A stretch of DNA of 37,175 nt from Clostridia bacterium (GTDB lineage Bacteria; Bacillota; Clostridia; Oscillospirales; Acutalibacteraceae), in the NCBI GenBank assembly GCA_017409265.1, contig JAFQSY010000034.1, positions 1-37,175 of the forward strand, written 5' to 3'. The notes under the pieces are model-generated. The model was not told the DNA's origin, ran no database searches, and saw only the letters and a list, made by a program, of their open reading frames with translations. Below are positions 1 to 7,763 of the stretch, piece by piece (position 1 is the stretch's first letter; each line of letters opens with the position of its first letter). Both the position numbers and the translations under genes were made by a program.

Positions 1-133
1 GCCGCCTCCAAGATAAGATATCCCATAGCGTAAGCTAGTAAGACCCCTCATGGACTATGAGGTTGATAGGTTGCATGTGTAAGCGTGGTGACACGTTCAG
101 CTTGGCAATACTAATAGGTCGAGGGCTTGACCA
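1..133 (+). rRNA. 23S ribosomal RNA, 3' end (partial)
   Basis: The sequence runs through the conserved last helices of bacterial 23S rRNA and finishes with the characteristic AGGTCGAGGGCTTGACCA end. That end pairs with the 5' end of the molecule, which lies outside the window. Only about the last 133 of some 2,900 nucleotides are present. No 5S rRNA follows before the terminator at 213-236. Confidence 0.95.
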
Positions 134-212
134 ATGTTTTTCTGGTTTTTCCTTTACTTCGTTTCTTCTATCTTTGTTCAGTTTTCAGGGTGTATTGAAT
201 ACTGATAATTAA

Positions 213-236
213 CCGTCTCAATAGAGGCGGTTTTTT
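213..236 (+). terminator. Intrinsic terminator of the rRNA operon
   Basis: A stem of CCGTCTC and GAGGCGG (one G-U pair) with a four-base loop is followed by six T. It lies 80 nt after the 23S end. Bases 134-402 hold only this terminator, the promoter at 320-348 and a dyad; I see no 5S gene or tRNA there. Confidence 0.85.
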
Positions 237-319
237 GTTTATTAATTATTGTTTAATTTATTACTAAAAGCTTCAAAAAATACAAAAGTAAAAAATATAA
301 TACGTACTGTAAAATATAA

Positions 320-348
320 TTGACAAAAAGTGATGTGTGTGCTATATT
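320..348 (+). promoter_or_regulatory. Promoter for the membrane protein / XRE pair
   Basis: TTGACA at 320-325, a 17-base spacer and TATATT at 343-348. This is a near-consensus vegetative promoter, 55 bases upstream of the start codon at 403. Confidence 0.8.
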
Positions 349-351
349 GAG

Positions 352-374
352 ATTGAAATCAAAATTATTTCAAT
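352..374. promoter_or_regulatory. Inverted repeat at the expected transcription start, candidate operator
   Basis: ATTGAAAT (352-359) is repeated inverted as ATTTCAAT (367-374) with a 7-base spacer. It begins four bases after the -10 box, where a repressor would block initiation. The XRE regulator encoded at 1025-1216 is the obvious candidate to bind it, giving autoregulation. That link is inference. Confidence 0.45.
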
Positions 375-402
375 TCATATTACATTTTCCGGAGGTACTG
401 TT

Positions 403-1038
403 ATGGAAATGTGGACTATCGGATTTTTTGCAGGGATTATCGCGGCTGTTGTGATTGGAGTTCTGGTTTATATTACTACAAAAAATCAATATAAGATAAA
501 AGATATTTATGATGAGCGACAGATTAAAGCGAGAGGAGAAGCGTATAAACTTAGTTTTATTGTTGCGATGTTAGGTTTTCTTTTGCTTTTGGTTTTTGCA
601 TTTTATGCAGATGAGAAAATGCTGAAACTCAATTTTATTTTGCCGATAAGTATTGTTGCATTTGTTTCGCTTACTGTTTTCGGTTGCGCTTGTATATGGA
701 AAGATGCGTGGCTGAAAATTTATGAAAAGCCGAAAAGAACGGTTGCGAGTATTTCGGTTATATGTGCTTTAAATTATTTTATTGGCATAAGCAACTATTA
801 TAATTATTGCAAAATGGTTGCGCAGGATATTAAAATTCTTGATGAAACAGCCTGGTTTAATATGCTAAACGGACAGCCGTATGAATCAACAACCTATGAG
901 ATACCCGCAATACAGATTTATATGCCATGGATAAATATAATCTGCGCTTCGGTGCTTTTAATTTTGATTATTAATTATCTGATTAAGCTTGCGGTTGATA
1001 AGTCAAGAGAAAAGAGAGAAGTTAATGAAGAATCTTAA
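403..1038 (+). CDS. Multi-pass membrane protein paired with an XRE regulator
   Basis: A 211-residue protein of unknown function. Hydrophobic stretches lie near residues 5-24, 50-70, 78-98, about 112-130 and 183-205, so roughly five membrane helices. A charged cytoplasmic-looking segment (about residues 27-48) carries a DERQ..ARGEAYK motif, common in small membrane proteins encoded beside YozG-like XRE regulators. I chose ATG 403 because GGAGGT at 391-396 lies 6 bases upstream; an in-frame ATG at 337 lies inside the promoter region. The gene overlaps the XRE gene by 14 bases, so translation is probably coupled. The role may be sensing membrane or envelope state and modulating the regulator; this is inferred from context only. 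Confidence 0.75.
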   Translation: MEMWTIGFFAGIIAAVVIGVLVYITTKNQYKIKDIYDERQIKARGEAYKLSFIVAMLGFLLLLVFAFYADEKMLKLNFILPISIVAFVSLTVFGCACIWKDAWLKIYEKPKRTVASISVICALNYFIGISNYYNYCKMVAQDIKILDETAWFNMLNGQPYESTTYEIPAIQIYMPWINIICASVLLILIINYLIKLAVDKSREKREVNEES

Positions 1039-1216
1039 ACTTAAGTCTGCACGCGCAGCGAAAGATATGTCACAGCAGCAGCTTGCTGATGCTGTCTGCG
1101 TTTCACGCCAGACGATAAATGCGATTGAAAAAGGGGATTATAATCCAACGATAAATCTTTGCATCACAATTTGCAGAGTGTTAGATAAAACTCTTGATGA
1201 CTTGTTTTGGGACTAA
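1025..1216 (+). CDS. Small XRE/Cro-CI family helix-turn-helix regulator
   Basis: A 63-residue protein that is essentially one HTH_3 domain: the QQQLADAVCVSRQTINAIEKGDY stretch is the classic helix-turn-helix, followed by an NPTINLCITICRVLDKTLDDLF tail typical of YozG/YgzD-like regulators. Dimer-forming DNA-binding protein by family. The start at ATG 1025, inside the end of the preceding gene, is preferred over the longer in-frame ATG at 989 because the HTH begins a few residues later and family members start with MKN-like ends. It is co-transcribed with the membrane protein and terminated at 1215-1249. It may act on the dyad at 352-374. Confidence 0.88.
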   Translation: MKNLKLKSARAAKDMSQQQLADAVCVSRQTINAIEKGDYNPTINLCITICRVLDKTLDDLFWD

Positions 1217-1249
1217 AAAAATGGGCTGTAAAAAACAGCCCATTTTTTT
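1215..1249. terminator. Bidirectional intrinsic terminator
   Basis: AAAAAAATGGGCTGT pairs with ACAGCCCATTTTTTT around an A5 loop. It serves the XRE gene from the left and the minus-strand symporter operon from the right. Confidence 0.9.
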
Positions 1250-1265
1250 ATGAATAATAAATATT

Positions 1266-2732
1266 TTATGCGTTTTCAGCAGTTGCGCCTCTTGCTTTTC
1301 TGACGTAAGAGTAAACCGGCTCAAGATTTGCTTTATTAAGCGGATAACCAAACTGCATGAGAATGAATACGAGCGTATAAACGATTGCGGGGATAACGGT
1401 ACAAACGAAGAGAATGCCTTCGCCGACTTCAGGAATATAGCCCTTGTCGCCCATGGTTGCACCGTCATAGCCTGCAACTTTATTAAGAAGCATGAGTCCC
1501 CCTGTATCAGCAGCCGTCTGACCAAGTTTGCGGCAGAAGGTGTAAACGGCATAGATGGCGCTTTCGCTTCTGATGCCTGTTTTATATTCCTGATAGTCAA
1601 TAACATCGGCAACAACAGCCCAGTTTGTGATGCTGACAAATGAATAACCGAAGCCGATAATGAAAAGGAATATCATGAAAACAACGGGTGCGGTTGTAAG
1701 TCTGTCGCACTTGGGAACGATGAAGAACATAAGAATTGATGCAGCCGCAGCAAAGAATGTACCGATTCCGCAAAGCTCCTTTTTGCCGTATTTTTTAACA
1801 AGCTTGGGCATGAGAAGAATCATAATAACCATCGGAAGGTAGTTTGCAATGGTACCAATAACTGAAAGGCTTGTGTTTTCAAAATAGTTTTTATAGAGAT
1901 ACTGGTTAAGCGATGCAAACTGAAGCTGACCGCTGATAAGCACGCCCGCAAGAGCGCAGGTGACAAAGGGTCTGCTTTTGAGCATACCGAGATATGTTTT
2001 TTTCATATCCACCTTGGGGTCTGCCTCTGAAGGTATGCGTTCCTTGGTGGTCTTGAAGCATGCGAAATAGAAAACAATTGAAAGAATACCCATGATAATG
2101 CCGAAAATCATCATGCCGTTTGCATCTGCAGCTTCAACGGGTTTACCTTCGCTGTTAACGCCGACTGTTTTGTAGATGATGAACGGAGCAATAAGCAGGG
2201 GAGCAGCGCCGCCGATACCGCCGCCTATTGAACGGAAGGTTGAAAGAAGAGTTCTTCCGTCAGGGTCATCTGTGATAACAGATGCAAGCGAGCCGAAAGG
2301 AATATTCATACCCGTGTAAAGCATACCAAATGCGATATATGTAATGTATGCAAAAAGAAGAACCATCGCATCGCTTGCGGAGAATGCTCTGAAATCAATA
2401 AAGCAGAGCATTGCGGAGATTCCGAGAGGAATTGCAAGCCATTTGAGATAAGGTCTGAATTTTCCGTCTTTGGTGGGTTTTTTCTTTGCAACAAGTGCAC
2501 CCCACATCGGGTCATTGACTGCATCCCAAAGTCTTGTTACAAGAAAAAGGGTTGCAACCTTGCTTTCTGCAATTTTTAAAACGTCCGTGTAAAAAACTTT
2601 AAGGAATGAAGAAACATAGGTGAGCACGAACAGATTGCCCGCATCGCCGAGCATGTAGCCTATGCCTTCCTTGATGCCGATTTTATTGGGATGCTGAAAT
2701 TCAGCAGCTTCAAGTGAACGTTCTTTAGTCAT
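1266..2732 (-). CDS. GPH-family (MFS) glycoside:cation symporter
   Basis: A 488-residue polytopic membrane protein with about 12 hydrophobic helices. The N-terminal GYMLGDAGNLF...FYTDVL segment, the LWDAVNDPMWG motif and the K-rich cytoplasmic loop with GKFRPYL are hallmarks of the glycoside-pentoside-hexuronide (melibiose carrier) family. These transporters take up glycosides or uronides with Na+ or H+. The ATG at 2732 is chosen because GGAGGT sits 7 bases upstream; a start at 2747 would overlap that SD. It is the last gene of a three-gene minus-strand operon (oxidoreductase, PHP protein, symporter), 15 bases after the PHP gene. The substrate cannot be read from sequence. Confidence 0.88.
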   Translation of the reverse strand: MTKERSLEAAEFQHPNKIGIKEGIGYMLGDAGNLFVLTYVSSFLKVFYTDVLKIAESKVATLFLVTRLWDAVNDPMWGALVAKKKPTKDGKFRPYLKWLAIPLGISAMLCFIDFRAFSASDAMVLLFAYITYIAFGMLYTGMNIPFGSLASVITDDPDGRTLLSTFRSIGGGIGGAAPLLIAPFIIYKTVGVNSEGKPVEAADANGMMIFGIIMGILSIVFYFACFKTTKERIPSEADPKVDMKKTYLGMLKSRPFVTCALAGVLISGQLQFASLNQYLYKNYFENTSLSVIGTIANYLPMVIMILLMPKLVKKYGKKELCGIGTFFAAAASILMFFIVPKCDRLTTAPVVFMIFLFIIGFGYSFVSITNWAVVADVIDYQEYKTGIRSESAIYAVYTFCRKLGQTAADTGGLMLLNKVAGYDGATMGDKGYIPEVGEGILFVCTVIPAIVYTLVFILMQFGYPLNKANLEPVYSYVRKARGATAENA

Positions 2733-2747
2733 GTTGATTACCTCCAA

Positions 2748-4118
2748 TCAGAATGCAAAATATTTTTCTCTTTGTTTCTGGATTCTGCCGCTGATAAATT
2801 CAAGAGTTTCCTTGGCTCCTTCAACACCGCAGACATAATCCTTCATTGCTCTTCCTTCTTCATAGCAGAGGTCGTCATGGAGCGGAAAATAGTCCTGAAG
2901 AAGGAAGGTTGCATAGCGTGCAAGCCTGAAATCGCCCACAAGTCTGAATTCCTTGCTGATTCCGTCAATGGCAATTGAATAATAATTCTTTATTGAGTCA
3001 ATAATGGCAACTCTTTCATTCTTGGGCGAGAATACCATTGTTGATGCAACATAAGCATTTTCGTTGTTTACTGAGCTGTGGCTGTCGGTGCTGCCGACTA
3101 TTGGGAAATTATATCCCTGTGCCTTGATTTCATAATACTTATGAGTCTGGAAACCGTTGTGCTCATAATAATTCTCGCCGCCGAGAACTTCGAATGCATC
3201 AAACGGATGGGTTTTGAGCATGTAGTTTGTGATATTTTCGGGAACTTGATGAACGTTTGAAAGCCAATATGGGTGACAGAATATTCCGAGACCCTCTGCT
3301 TTTTTGATGTGGTTGAATACCCAGACACAGCTTGCATAGGTGAAAGGCTCAATGCCTTCGGGAATATTGAGAGTTGCTGCGAATGCATCAACCTCTGCTC
3401 TGTATCCGTCTTCGTCAAGCTGTTCGGGGGCAGGGAATCCTTCAAAACGACGCTTGTCAATATCATTGCCAAACTCGTCGGTATGTTCATCCTTAAGTAT
3501 AGCATTTACGGAATATTTTCCTCCGAAATTTACTATATGAACATCATTTATATGATCGGGAGGAAGGTCGGGGAGATGAACTTCTTCGCCGGGAACAATG
3601 TTGAACTCAATGGGAACATCCTTATATGCTTCAATTGCCTCAAGAGAGGGATAATAGCGGTTATGATCAGTTATTGCGAAGAAATCATAACCGTGCTTTC
3701 TGTAATTAGCGCAGACGATTGCCGGAGCCTGTCTGCCGTCAGAACGGCAGGTATGCATATGAAGATCACCGATGAGCGGATATCTGCCGCAAAGGTCCTC
3801 GTCAAGAGCATATACGCTTAACTGAAGCAGGCGTTTATCTGTTTCTTTATCAAAAATACGGATAAAATACTGCTGTTCACGGGGAAAGGTATAAGTGAAT
3901 TTTATGCATCCGTTAAATTCAAACGGAACTTTTACGCCGTTTTTTCTGTGGGGATAATCTCTGGGATTTCCGTCATCAAGGCCGAAAATCTTAAGAACGA
4001 TTTTATCGGGATTTTTAAATTCCGCATGAGCGCCGAGAGGCTTGATTGTGACCGTGATCTCTTTGCCGGCAGGGAATACCTTCGGGAATATGTCATAATA
4101 ATGAAGCTCTGTTTTCAT
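2748..4118 (-). CDS. PHP-domain metal-dependent phosphoesterase with N-terminal beta domain
   Basis: 456 residues. Residues 1 to about 105 look like an Ig-like beta-sandwich of unknown role. A PHP domain starts at about 114 with the metal-binding D118-L-H120-M-H122 motif, continues with an ITDHNRY segment and ends with a GSTDSHSS segment. PHP enzymes are multi-metal phosphoesterases acting on nucleotides, histidinol phosphate or sugar and cyclic phosphates. No signal peptide is seen, so it is probably cytoplasmic. SD GGAGT lies just before ATG 4118. It sits between the Gfo/Idh oxidoreductase (4-base gap) and the GPH symporter, which suggests a phosphorylated sugar or polyol intermediate. The substrate is unknown. 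Confidence 0.8.
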   Translation of the reverse strand: MKTELHYYDIFPKVFPAGKEITVTIKPLGAHAEFKNPDKIVLKIFGLDDGNPRDYPHRKNGVKVPFEFNGCIKFTYTFPREQQYFIRIFDKETDKRLLQLSVYALDEDLCGRYPLIGDLHMHTCRSDGRQAPAIVCANYRKHGYDFFAITDHNRYYPSLEAIEAYKDVPIEFNIVPGEEVHLPDLPPDHINDVHIVNFGGKYSVNAILKDEHTDEFGNDIDKRRFEGFPAPEQLDEDGYRAEVDAFAATLNIPEGIEPFTYASCVWVFNHIKKAEGLGIFCHPYWLSNVHQVPENITNYMLKTHPFDAFEVLGGENYYEHNGFQTHKYYEIKAQGYNFPIVGSTDSHSSVNNENAYVASTMVFSPKNERVAIIDSIKNYYSIAIDGISKEFRLVGDFRLARYATFLLQDYFPLHDDLCYEEGRAMKDYVCGVEGAKETLEFISGRIQKQREKYFAF

Positions 4119-4122
4119 ATTG

Positions 4123-5115
4123 TTACTCCTTTATTTCAACGGTTTTTCCGCTTTCATAGGAAATATAAGCGTTTTCAAGAAGAACAGCAAGCTCAATTGC
4201 ATCTTTCATGCCGAGCCCCTCGGGCGAGCCTGTTCCGTTAAGGCAGGCATCAACAAAACGTACGACAGGTTTTTCGTCTTCTTTGGGAAGATTGTCGGGG
4301 GAGATAAATCCTTTATTGAGCTTTGCGGTTTCTGTTGTTTTATATTTGATTTCTCCGCCCTGCCAGAGAAGTATGCCGTCTGTGCCGTGAACCTCAATAG
4401 TGTAGGGAGATGAGTATGCAAGGAACGAAGTTTCCGAAACACCGATTGCACCGCCCTCAAATTCGATAATTGCAATTGCATTTTCGTCAACGGGAGTTCC
4501 GAAAACGGAGTTTGCGATGCCTGTAATTTTTTTTGGCTTTCCGCAAAGATAAGAAAGAAGATACATCGGATGGCAGCCAAGATCCATCATTGCTCCGCCG
4601 GCACAGTCTTCTTTGATAAACCAATATTCGGGAAGCCACTTTCCGCTGACACCGTTGTGTGCGTTGCGGATTCTGACATTTGTAACTTTTCCGAAATCTC
4701 CGTTTTCAATATGCTCTTTTGCAAATTTGACAACAGGCCATGCCTTGTGGGGGAACGAGATAACAAAGGTGACCCCGTTTTTTTCAACGGCTTCAGCAAT
4801 TTGATTGCATTCCTCAACGGTGCATGCAAGAGTTTTTTCGGTAAAGATGTGTTTGCCTGCTTTTGCTGCGCGGATAAGAACATCTTTGTGCATGGTTGTC
4901 GGCGTGCAGCAGCATACTGCATCAACATCTTCTCTTGCAAGAAGAGCATCAAGGTTTGATTCAAAATCACAGCCAAGCTCTTTTGCCCATTCCGAGCCTC
5001 TGTCGGGCTTTTCATCCCATACTGCGGTTATTTCCGCCTTGCCTGTTGCAAGAAATTCTCTTGCATAGCCGGCAGCGTGAACATGCCATTTTGAAAGCAT
5101 TGCGACCTTAAGCAT
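4123..5115 (-). CDS. Gfo/Idh/MocA family NAD(P)-dependent oxidoreductase
   Basis: 330 residues. An N-terminal Rossmann fold with VWDEKPDRG after strand 2, a CCCTPTTMH segment and the EKTLACT motif (EKP in most members) is followed by a C-terminal alpha/beta domain with the DLGCHPMYLLSYLCG substrate-site helix. By family it oxidises or epimerises a sugar, polyol or derivative. Oddly, the usual GxGxxG dinucleotide loop reads LSKWHVHAAGYA; a similar form occurs in a recognised subset of the family. The start at 5115 is chosen because GGAGGC lies 7 bases upstream; a start at 5121 would be one base from the SD. It is the first gene of the operon with the PHP protein and symporter. Confidence 0.88.
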   Translation of the reverse strand: MLKVAMLSKWHVHAAGYAREFLATGKAEITAVWDEKPDRGSEWAKELGCDFESNLDALLAREDVDAVCCCTPTTMHKDVLIRAAKAGKHIFTEKTLACTVEECNQIAEAVEKNGVTFVISFPHKAWPVVKFAKEHIENGDFGKVTNVRIRNAHNGVSGKWLPEYWFIKEDCAGGAMMDLGCHPMYLLSYLCGKPKKITGIANSVFGTPVDENAIAIIEFEGGAIGVSETSFLAYSSPYTIEVHGTDGILLWQGGEIKYKTTETAKLNKGFISPDNLPKEDEKPVVRFVDACLNGTGSPEGLGMKDAIELAVLLENAYISYESGKTVEIKE

Positions 5116-5182
5116 TATCATTGCCTCCCTTAAACATGAATTTGATTATATCTATAAAATTAATAATATCATATATAAATAC

Positions 5183-5218
5183 AAAAGTCGAGAAAAAAGT
5201 TAATTTTTCCCGACTTTT
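5183..5218 (-). terminator. Intrinsic terminator after the small membrane protein
   Basis: A 15-base inverted repeat with one mismatch (AAAAGTCGAGAAAAA / TTTTTCCCGACTTTT) lies 39 bases beyond the stop of the 5257-5502 gene. It separates that gene from the downstream minus-strand operon, whose own promoter must lie in the AT-rich 5129-5180 interval. A TATAAT on the minus strand is visible there, without a clear -35. Confidence 0.75.
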
Positions 5219-5256
5219 TGGTGCTGTTGAATTTTTGAATTGTGTATGATATAATT

Positions 5257-5502
5257 TTACTTGCTTTCTTTTGTCTTAAAGAAATATTCAATACCCAAAG
5301 ATCCTGCGCAGACCGTTACCGAAAGGGGACGCACGCTTGCAAGCAGATTTTCGCTGATATCTGTTGCGCTGTAATAGTCAAATATCCGTCCTGCTCCTAT
5401 GTAGAGAACGGTTGATGCAAGAAGAATTGCGATAACAGCAGCCGCGCCTATTATAAGAAATCGCTTTGAACATCGGTGGATTTTCAATGTTGTGTTTTTC
5501 AT
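5257..5502 (-). CDS. Small single-span membrane protein, unknown function
   Basis: 81 residues. A basic N-terminus (KNTTLKIHRCSKR) is followed by one hydrophobic helix at about residues 17-38 (IIGAAAVIAILLASTVLYIG), then a polar outer segment containing DYYSATDISENLL and a second mildly hydrophobic stretch near LSVTVCAGSLG. ATG 5502 is used because GGAGGT lies directly upstream; a longer in-frame start at 5532 would fall inside the promoter. It has its own promoter (5524-5552) and terminator (5183-5218), so it is a single-gene transcript. I do not recognise the family. Confidence 0.65.
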   Translation of the reverse strand: MKNTTLKIHRCSKRFLIIGAAAVIAILLASTVLYIGAGRIFDYYSATDISENLLASVRPLSVTVCAGSLGIEYFFKTKESK

Positions 5503-5523
5503 GTTAAACCTCCCTATATAGAA

Positions 5524-5552
5524 ATTATACATAAAAATCTGCCTCCGTTCAA
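5524..5552 (-). promoter_or_regulatory. Promoter of the small membrane protein
   Basis: Read on the minus strand: TTGAAC (5552-5547), a 17-base spacer and a perfect TATAAT (5529-5524), 22 bases before the start codon at 5502. Confidence 0.75.
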
Positions 5553-5585
5553 ACCTAAAATAATACCAATTAAGGAATGAATATC

Positions 5586-6359
5586 ATGCCGTACGGAATA
5601 TCAACATCATGTCTTTATCCCATGAACACCGAGGATTCTCTGAAAACGCTCGGAGAGATGGGTGTTAAAACCTGCGAGGTATTTCTTAATTCAATAAGTG
5701 AAACAACTGCGGATTTTGCAGAGCTTCTCAACTCAATAAAGAATGAATACGGCATGAAAATAACCGCTGTTCACCCTTTCTCCTCTTTTTCGGAAACCTA
5801 TATGCTTTTCGGCGAATATGAGAGAAGGTATCGGGATGCTGCCGATTTCTATAAGCGTTGTTTTGAAGTAACTGCCATGCTTGAAGCGGATATTTCAATT
5901 ATTCATGGAATGCGACATAGCGGAAAGCTGCCGCACGAAAAATATTTTGAGCGGTTTGCAGGATTGATTGAGTCTGGCAAAAAACACGGAGTGAGGGTAG
6001 CGCAGGAAAATGTCAATGGACATTTCAGTTCATCTCCCGATTTCCTTAATAAAATGAAAACATCTCTCGGCAGGGATTTTAAGCTTGTGTTTGATGTGAA
6101 GCAGGCGGTAAGGTCGGGCTATAACCCATATGAATTTGCCGAAGAATTTAAAAATGATATTGTAAGAATCCACATAAGTGATAACGATTTGCAGAGCGAC
6201 TGTCTTCCGCCGGGGAAAGGCGTTTTTGATTTCAGAAAGCTTTATTCAATAATGGAATCGGTAAATTATGCGGGAGAATATATAATCGAGCTTTACAGAG
6301 CGGATTTCGGCGATGCTTCGGAGCTTAAAGAATCCTTGATATATCTGCAAAGTTTATAA
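5586..6359 (+). CDS. TIM-barrel sugar phosphate isomerase/epimerase (xylose isomerase-like, AP endonuclease 2 superfamily)
   Basis: 257 residues. It starts with a GISTSCLYP strand, then carries the successive barrel signatures KTCEVFLNS, ITAVHPFSSF, ISIIHGM, RVAQENVNG, KLVFDVKQAV, IVRIHISDND and GEYIIELYR. The E and H/D residues in the AQEN, FDVK and HISDND segments match the metal ligands of the family (IolE, IolI, hydroxypyruvate isomerase, endonuclease IV). ATG 5586 is chosen with AAGGA 9 bases upstream; an ATG at 5577 would overlap the SD. It stands alone, divergent from the small membrane protein. The exact substrate is unknown; the inositol-like IolE/IolI activity is only one possibility. 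Confidence 0.82.
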   Translation: MPYGISTSCLYPMNTEDSLKTLGEMGVKTCEVFLNSISETTADFAELLNSIKNEYGMKITAVHPFSSFSETYMLFGEYERRYRDAADFYKRCFEVTAMLEADISIIHGMRHSGKLPHEKYFERFAGLIESGKKHGVRVAQENVNGHFSSSPDFLNKMKTSLGRDFKLVFDVKQAVRSGYNPYEFAEEFKNDIVRIHISDNDLQSDCLPPGKGVFDFRKLYSIMESVNYAGEYIIELYRADFGDASELKESLIYLQSL

Positions 6360-6366
6360 AATTGAC

Positions 6367-6394
6367 TTGAAAAATGCCGAAATTGTGCTATACT
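6367..6394 (+). promoter_or_regulatory. Promoter of nrdR
   Basis: TTGAAA (6367-6372), a 16-base spacer and TATACT (6389-6394). The NrdR box begins 12 bases after the -10 box, over the expected transcription start. Confidence 0.65.
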
Positions 6395-6405
6395 GAAAAT
6401 AATAA

Positions 6406-6421
6406 ACACATTATATTGTGT
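6406..6421. promoter_or_regulatory. NrdR box, autoregulatory operator
   Basis: The 16-base palindrome ACACATTATATTGTGT matches the published NrdR box consensus acaCwAtATaTwGTGt at 15 of 16 positions. It lies 19 bases upstream of the nrdR start, just downstream of the promoter, which fits repression of nrdR by its own product. Confidence 0.85.
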
Positions 6422-6440
6422 ATTTAAGGAGATTAAGCCT

Positions 6441-6896
6441 ATGAAATGCCCGTTTTGCGGTTATGAAGAAAGCAAAGTTATCGACTCAAGACCTACCGAT
6501 GAGGGTGAGCGCATTCGCCGCCGCAGAGAATGTATCAGCTGCCAGAAGCGTTTTACTACATATGAAATAATTGAAAGCGTACCTGTTATCGTTGTCAAAA
6601 AAGATAAGTCGAGAGAGGTTTTTGACCGCAGCAAGCTTTTCAACGGCATGTTAAGAGCCTGCGAAAAACGCCCTGTTTCGCTTGAAAAAATCGAAACTGC
6701 CGTTAATGAAATTGAAGCAACTCTTCAGAATTCGTTTGACAGAGAGGTGACCTCCGTTCATATCGGCGAGCTTGCAATGGATAAACTTAAGGACCTTGAC
6801 GAGGTTGCATATGTCCGCTTTGCTTCAGTTTACCGTCAGTTTAAGGATATTAACACCTTTATGGATGAGCTTGCAAAGCTTTTGAGCGAAAAATAA
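6441..6896 (+). CDS. nrdR: Ribonucleotide reductase transcriptional repressor NrdR
   Basis: 151 residues, the usual family length. A four-cysteine zinc ribbon uses C3, C6, C31 and C34 with the conserved RRRREC stretch between. An ATP-cone domain follows at about residues 49-139 ([16 protein letters not shown]...). NrdR senses adenine nucleotides through the cone and represses ribonucleotide reductase genes by binding NrdR boxes. SD AAGGAG precedes ATG 6441. The box at 6406-6421 indicates autoregulation. No ribonucleotide reductase gene lies in the window. The lipoprotein gene follows one base after its stop codon. Confidence 0.97.
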   Translation: MKCPFCGYEESKVIDSRPTDEGERIRRRRECISCQKRFTTYEIIESVPVIVVKKDKSREVFDRSKLFNGMLRACEKRPVSLEKIETAVNEIEATLQNSFDREVTSVHIGELAMDKLKDLDEVAYVRFASVYRQFKDINTFMDELAKLLSEK

Positions 6897-6897
6897 A

Positions 6898-7755
6898 ATG
6901 AAAAAAGTTTTGGCGCTTATATGCGCAGTTCTTTTGATTTTTTGTTCCTGCTCATCACGCGGGGAAACTCCTGAAATCAAAACGGCGGATATGCTTGAAA
7001 TATCAAACACCGACATGGATTTTCAGGGCGGCAGAAGCCGGTTTGAGTCTGTTGTTTCGGCAATGAAATCAAAGGTGTCTATTCTTGAGAATGCTCATAA
7101 TAACCATATAAAAACCAACGCAGAAAATGAATATTTTCTCGAAAGAGACTATGTTCTTACTGCGTTTGAACCTTTTATCATGTCGGATTTTTCGGTCACA
7201 GCTCATTTCAATTCCGATTTGACTGCAGAAACCGCAAAGGATATTTATGAACATGAGAGAAACGGAATGGATATAATTCTTGATTCCGACGGTAAATCAA
7301 AATTTGATTTGCAGATGATTTCCGAAATACTTGTAAAAAATTACAGTGTTGAATATAACGAAAAAACAGACAGTTTCAGATATATTTATACTCTTGAGGA
7401 TTCAAACAGCGAAGAAATTCAGGAATTTCTTGAGTTTATCAGCCATGAAGACGGAGCTTATATTATCCAGACCAACAAAAGCAGATGTTATATTGAGTTT
7501 GACGATGAAGATAACATAGTTTATTTCTGCTGCGGTGAGCTGATGAACGGGGAGTTTAATATTGACGAATCCCTTTTTGAACAGAAAAAAATTGAACTTT
7601 CTAAAAATTGGGTTCTGGCAAGAGGCAAGTCGAATTATTCCAACATTCATACTTATGACAGCGGGATCCTGACTCATGAGGATTGCAGCAGCGGTCCGTG
7701 GAAATCTGTTAAAATCAATGAGTCTGATTATGCATCTGCTTTTTATGCGGGATAA
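6898..7755 (+). CDS. Putative lipoprotein, unknown function, coupled to nrdR
   Basis: 285 residues with a lipoprotein-type N-terminus: two lysines, a hydrophobic core and a FCSC lipobox, so C18 is the likely lipid-anchored residue. The mature part is acidic and hydrophilic, with predicted mixed alpha/beta content and no motif I recognise. Segments such as DSFRYIYTLED and CYIEFDDEDNIVYFCCGE suggest beta-strands. The start codon is one base after the nrdR stop, with no good SD, so translation is probably coupled to nrdR. Transcription under the NrdR-controlled promoter would follow, but a functional link to nucleotide metabolism is not supported by the protein itself. Confidence 0.75.
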   Translation: MKKVLALICAVLLIFCSCSSRGETPEIKTADMLEISNTDMDFQGGRSRFESVVSAMKSKVSILENAHNNHIKTNAENEYFLERDYVLTAFEPFIMSDFSVTAHFNSDLTAETAKDIYEHERNGMDIILDSDGKSKFDLQMISEILVKNYSVEYNEKTDSFRYIYTLEDSNSEEIQEFLEFISHEDGAYIIQTNKSRCYIEFDDEDNIVYFCCGELMNGEFNIDESLFEQKKIELSKNWVLARGKSNYSNIHTYDSGILTHEDCSSGPWKSVKINESDYASAFYAG

Positions 7756-7763
7756 AAACATCA

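Noticed and set aside
134-320. 5S rRNA gene
   Set aside because: No conserved 5S arms or loop sequences can be seen.
3273-3821. Long plus-strand ORF inside the PHP gene
   Set aside because: Antisense shadow of a clearly coding, motif-bearing gene; no SD.
5129-5180. Promoter for the oxidoreductase operon
   Set aside because: A minus-strand TATAAT is visible but no acceptable -35 at the right spacing, so it is mentioned but not annotated.
6373-6388. Second, upstream NrdR box
   Set aside because: Only the right half matches the consensus and the spacing (33 bases centre to centre) is slightly off; not called.
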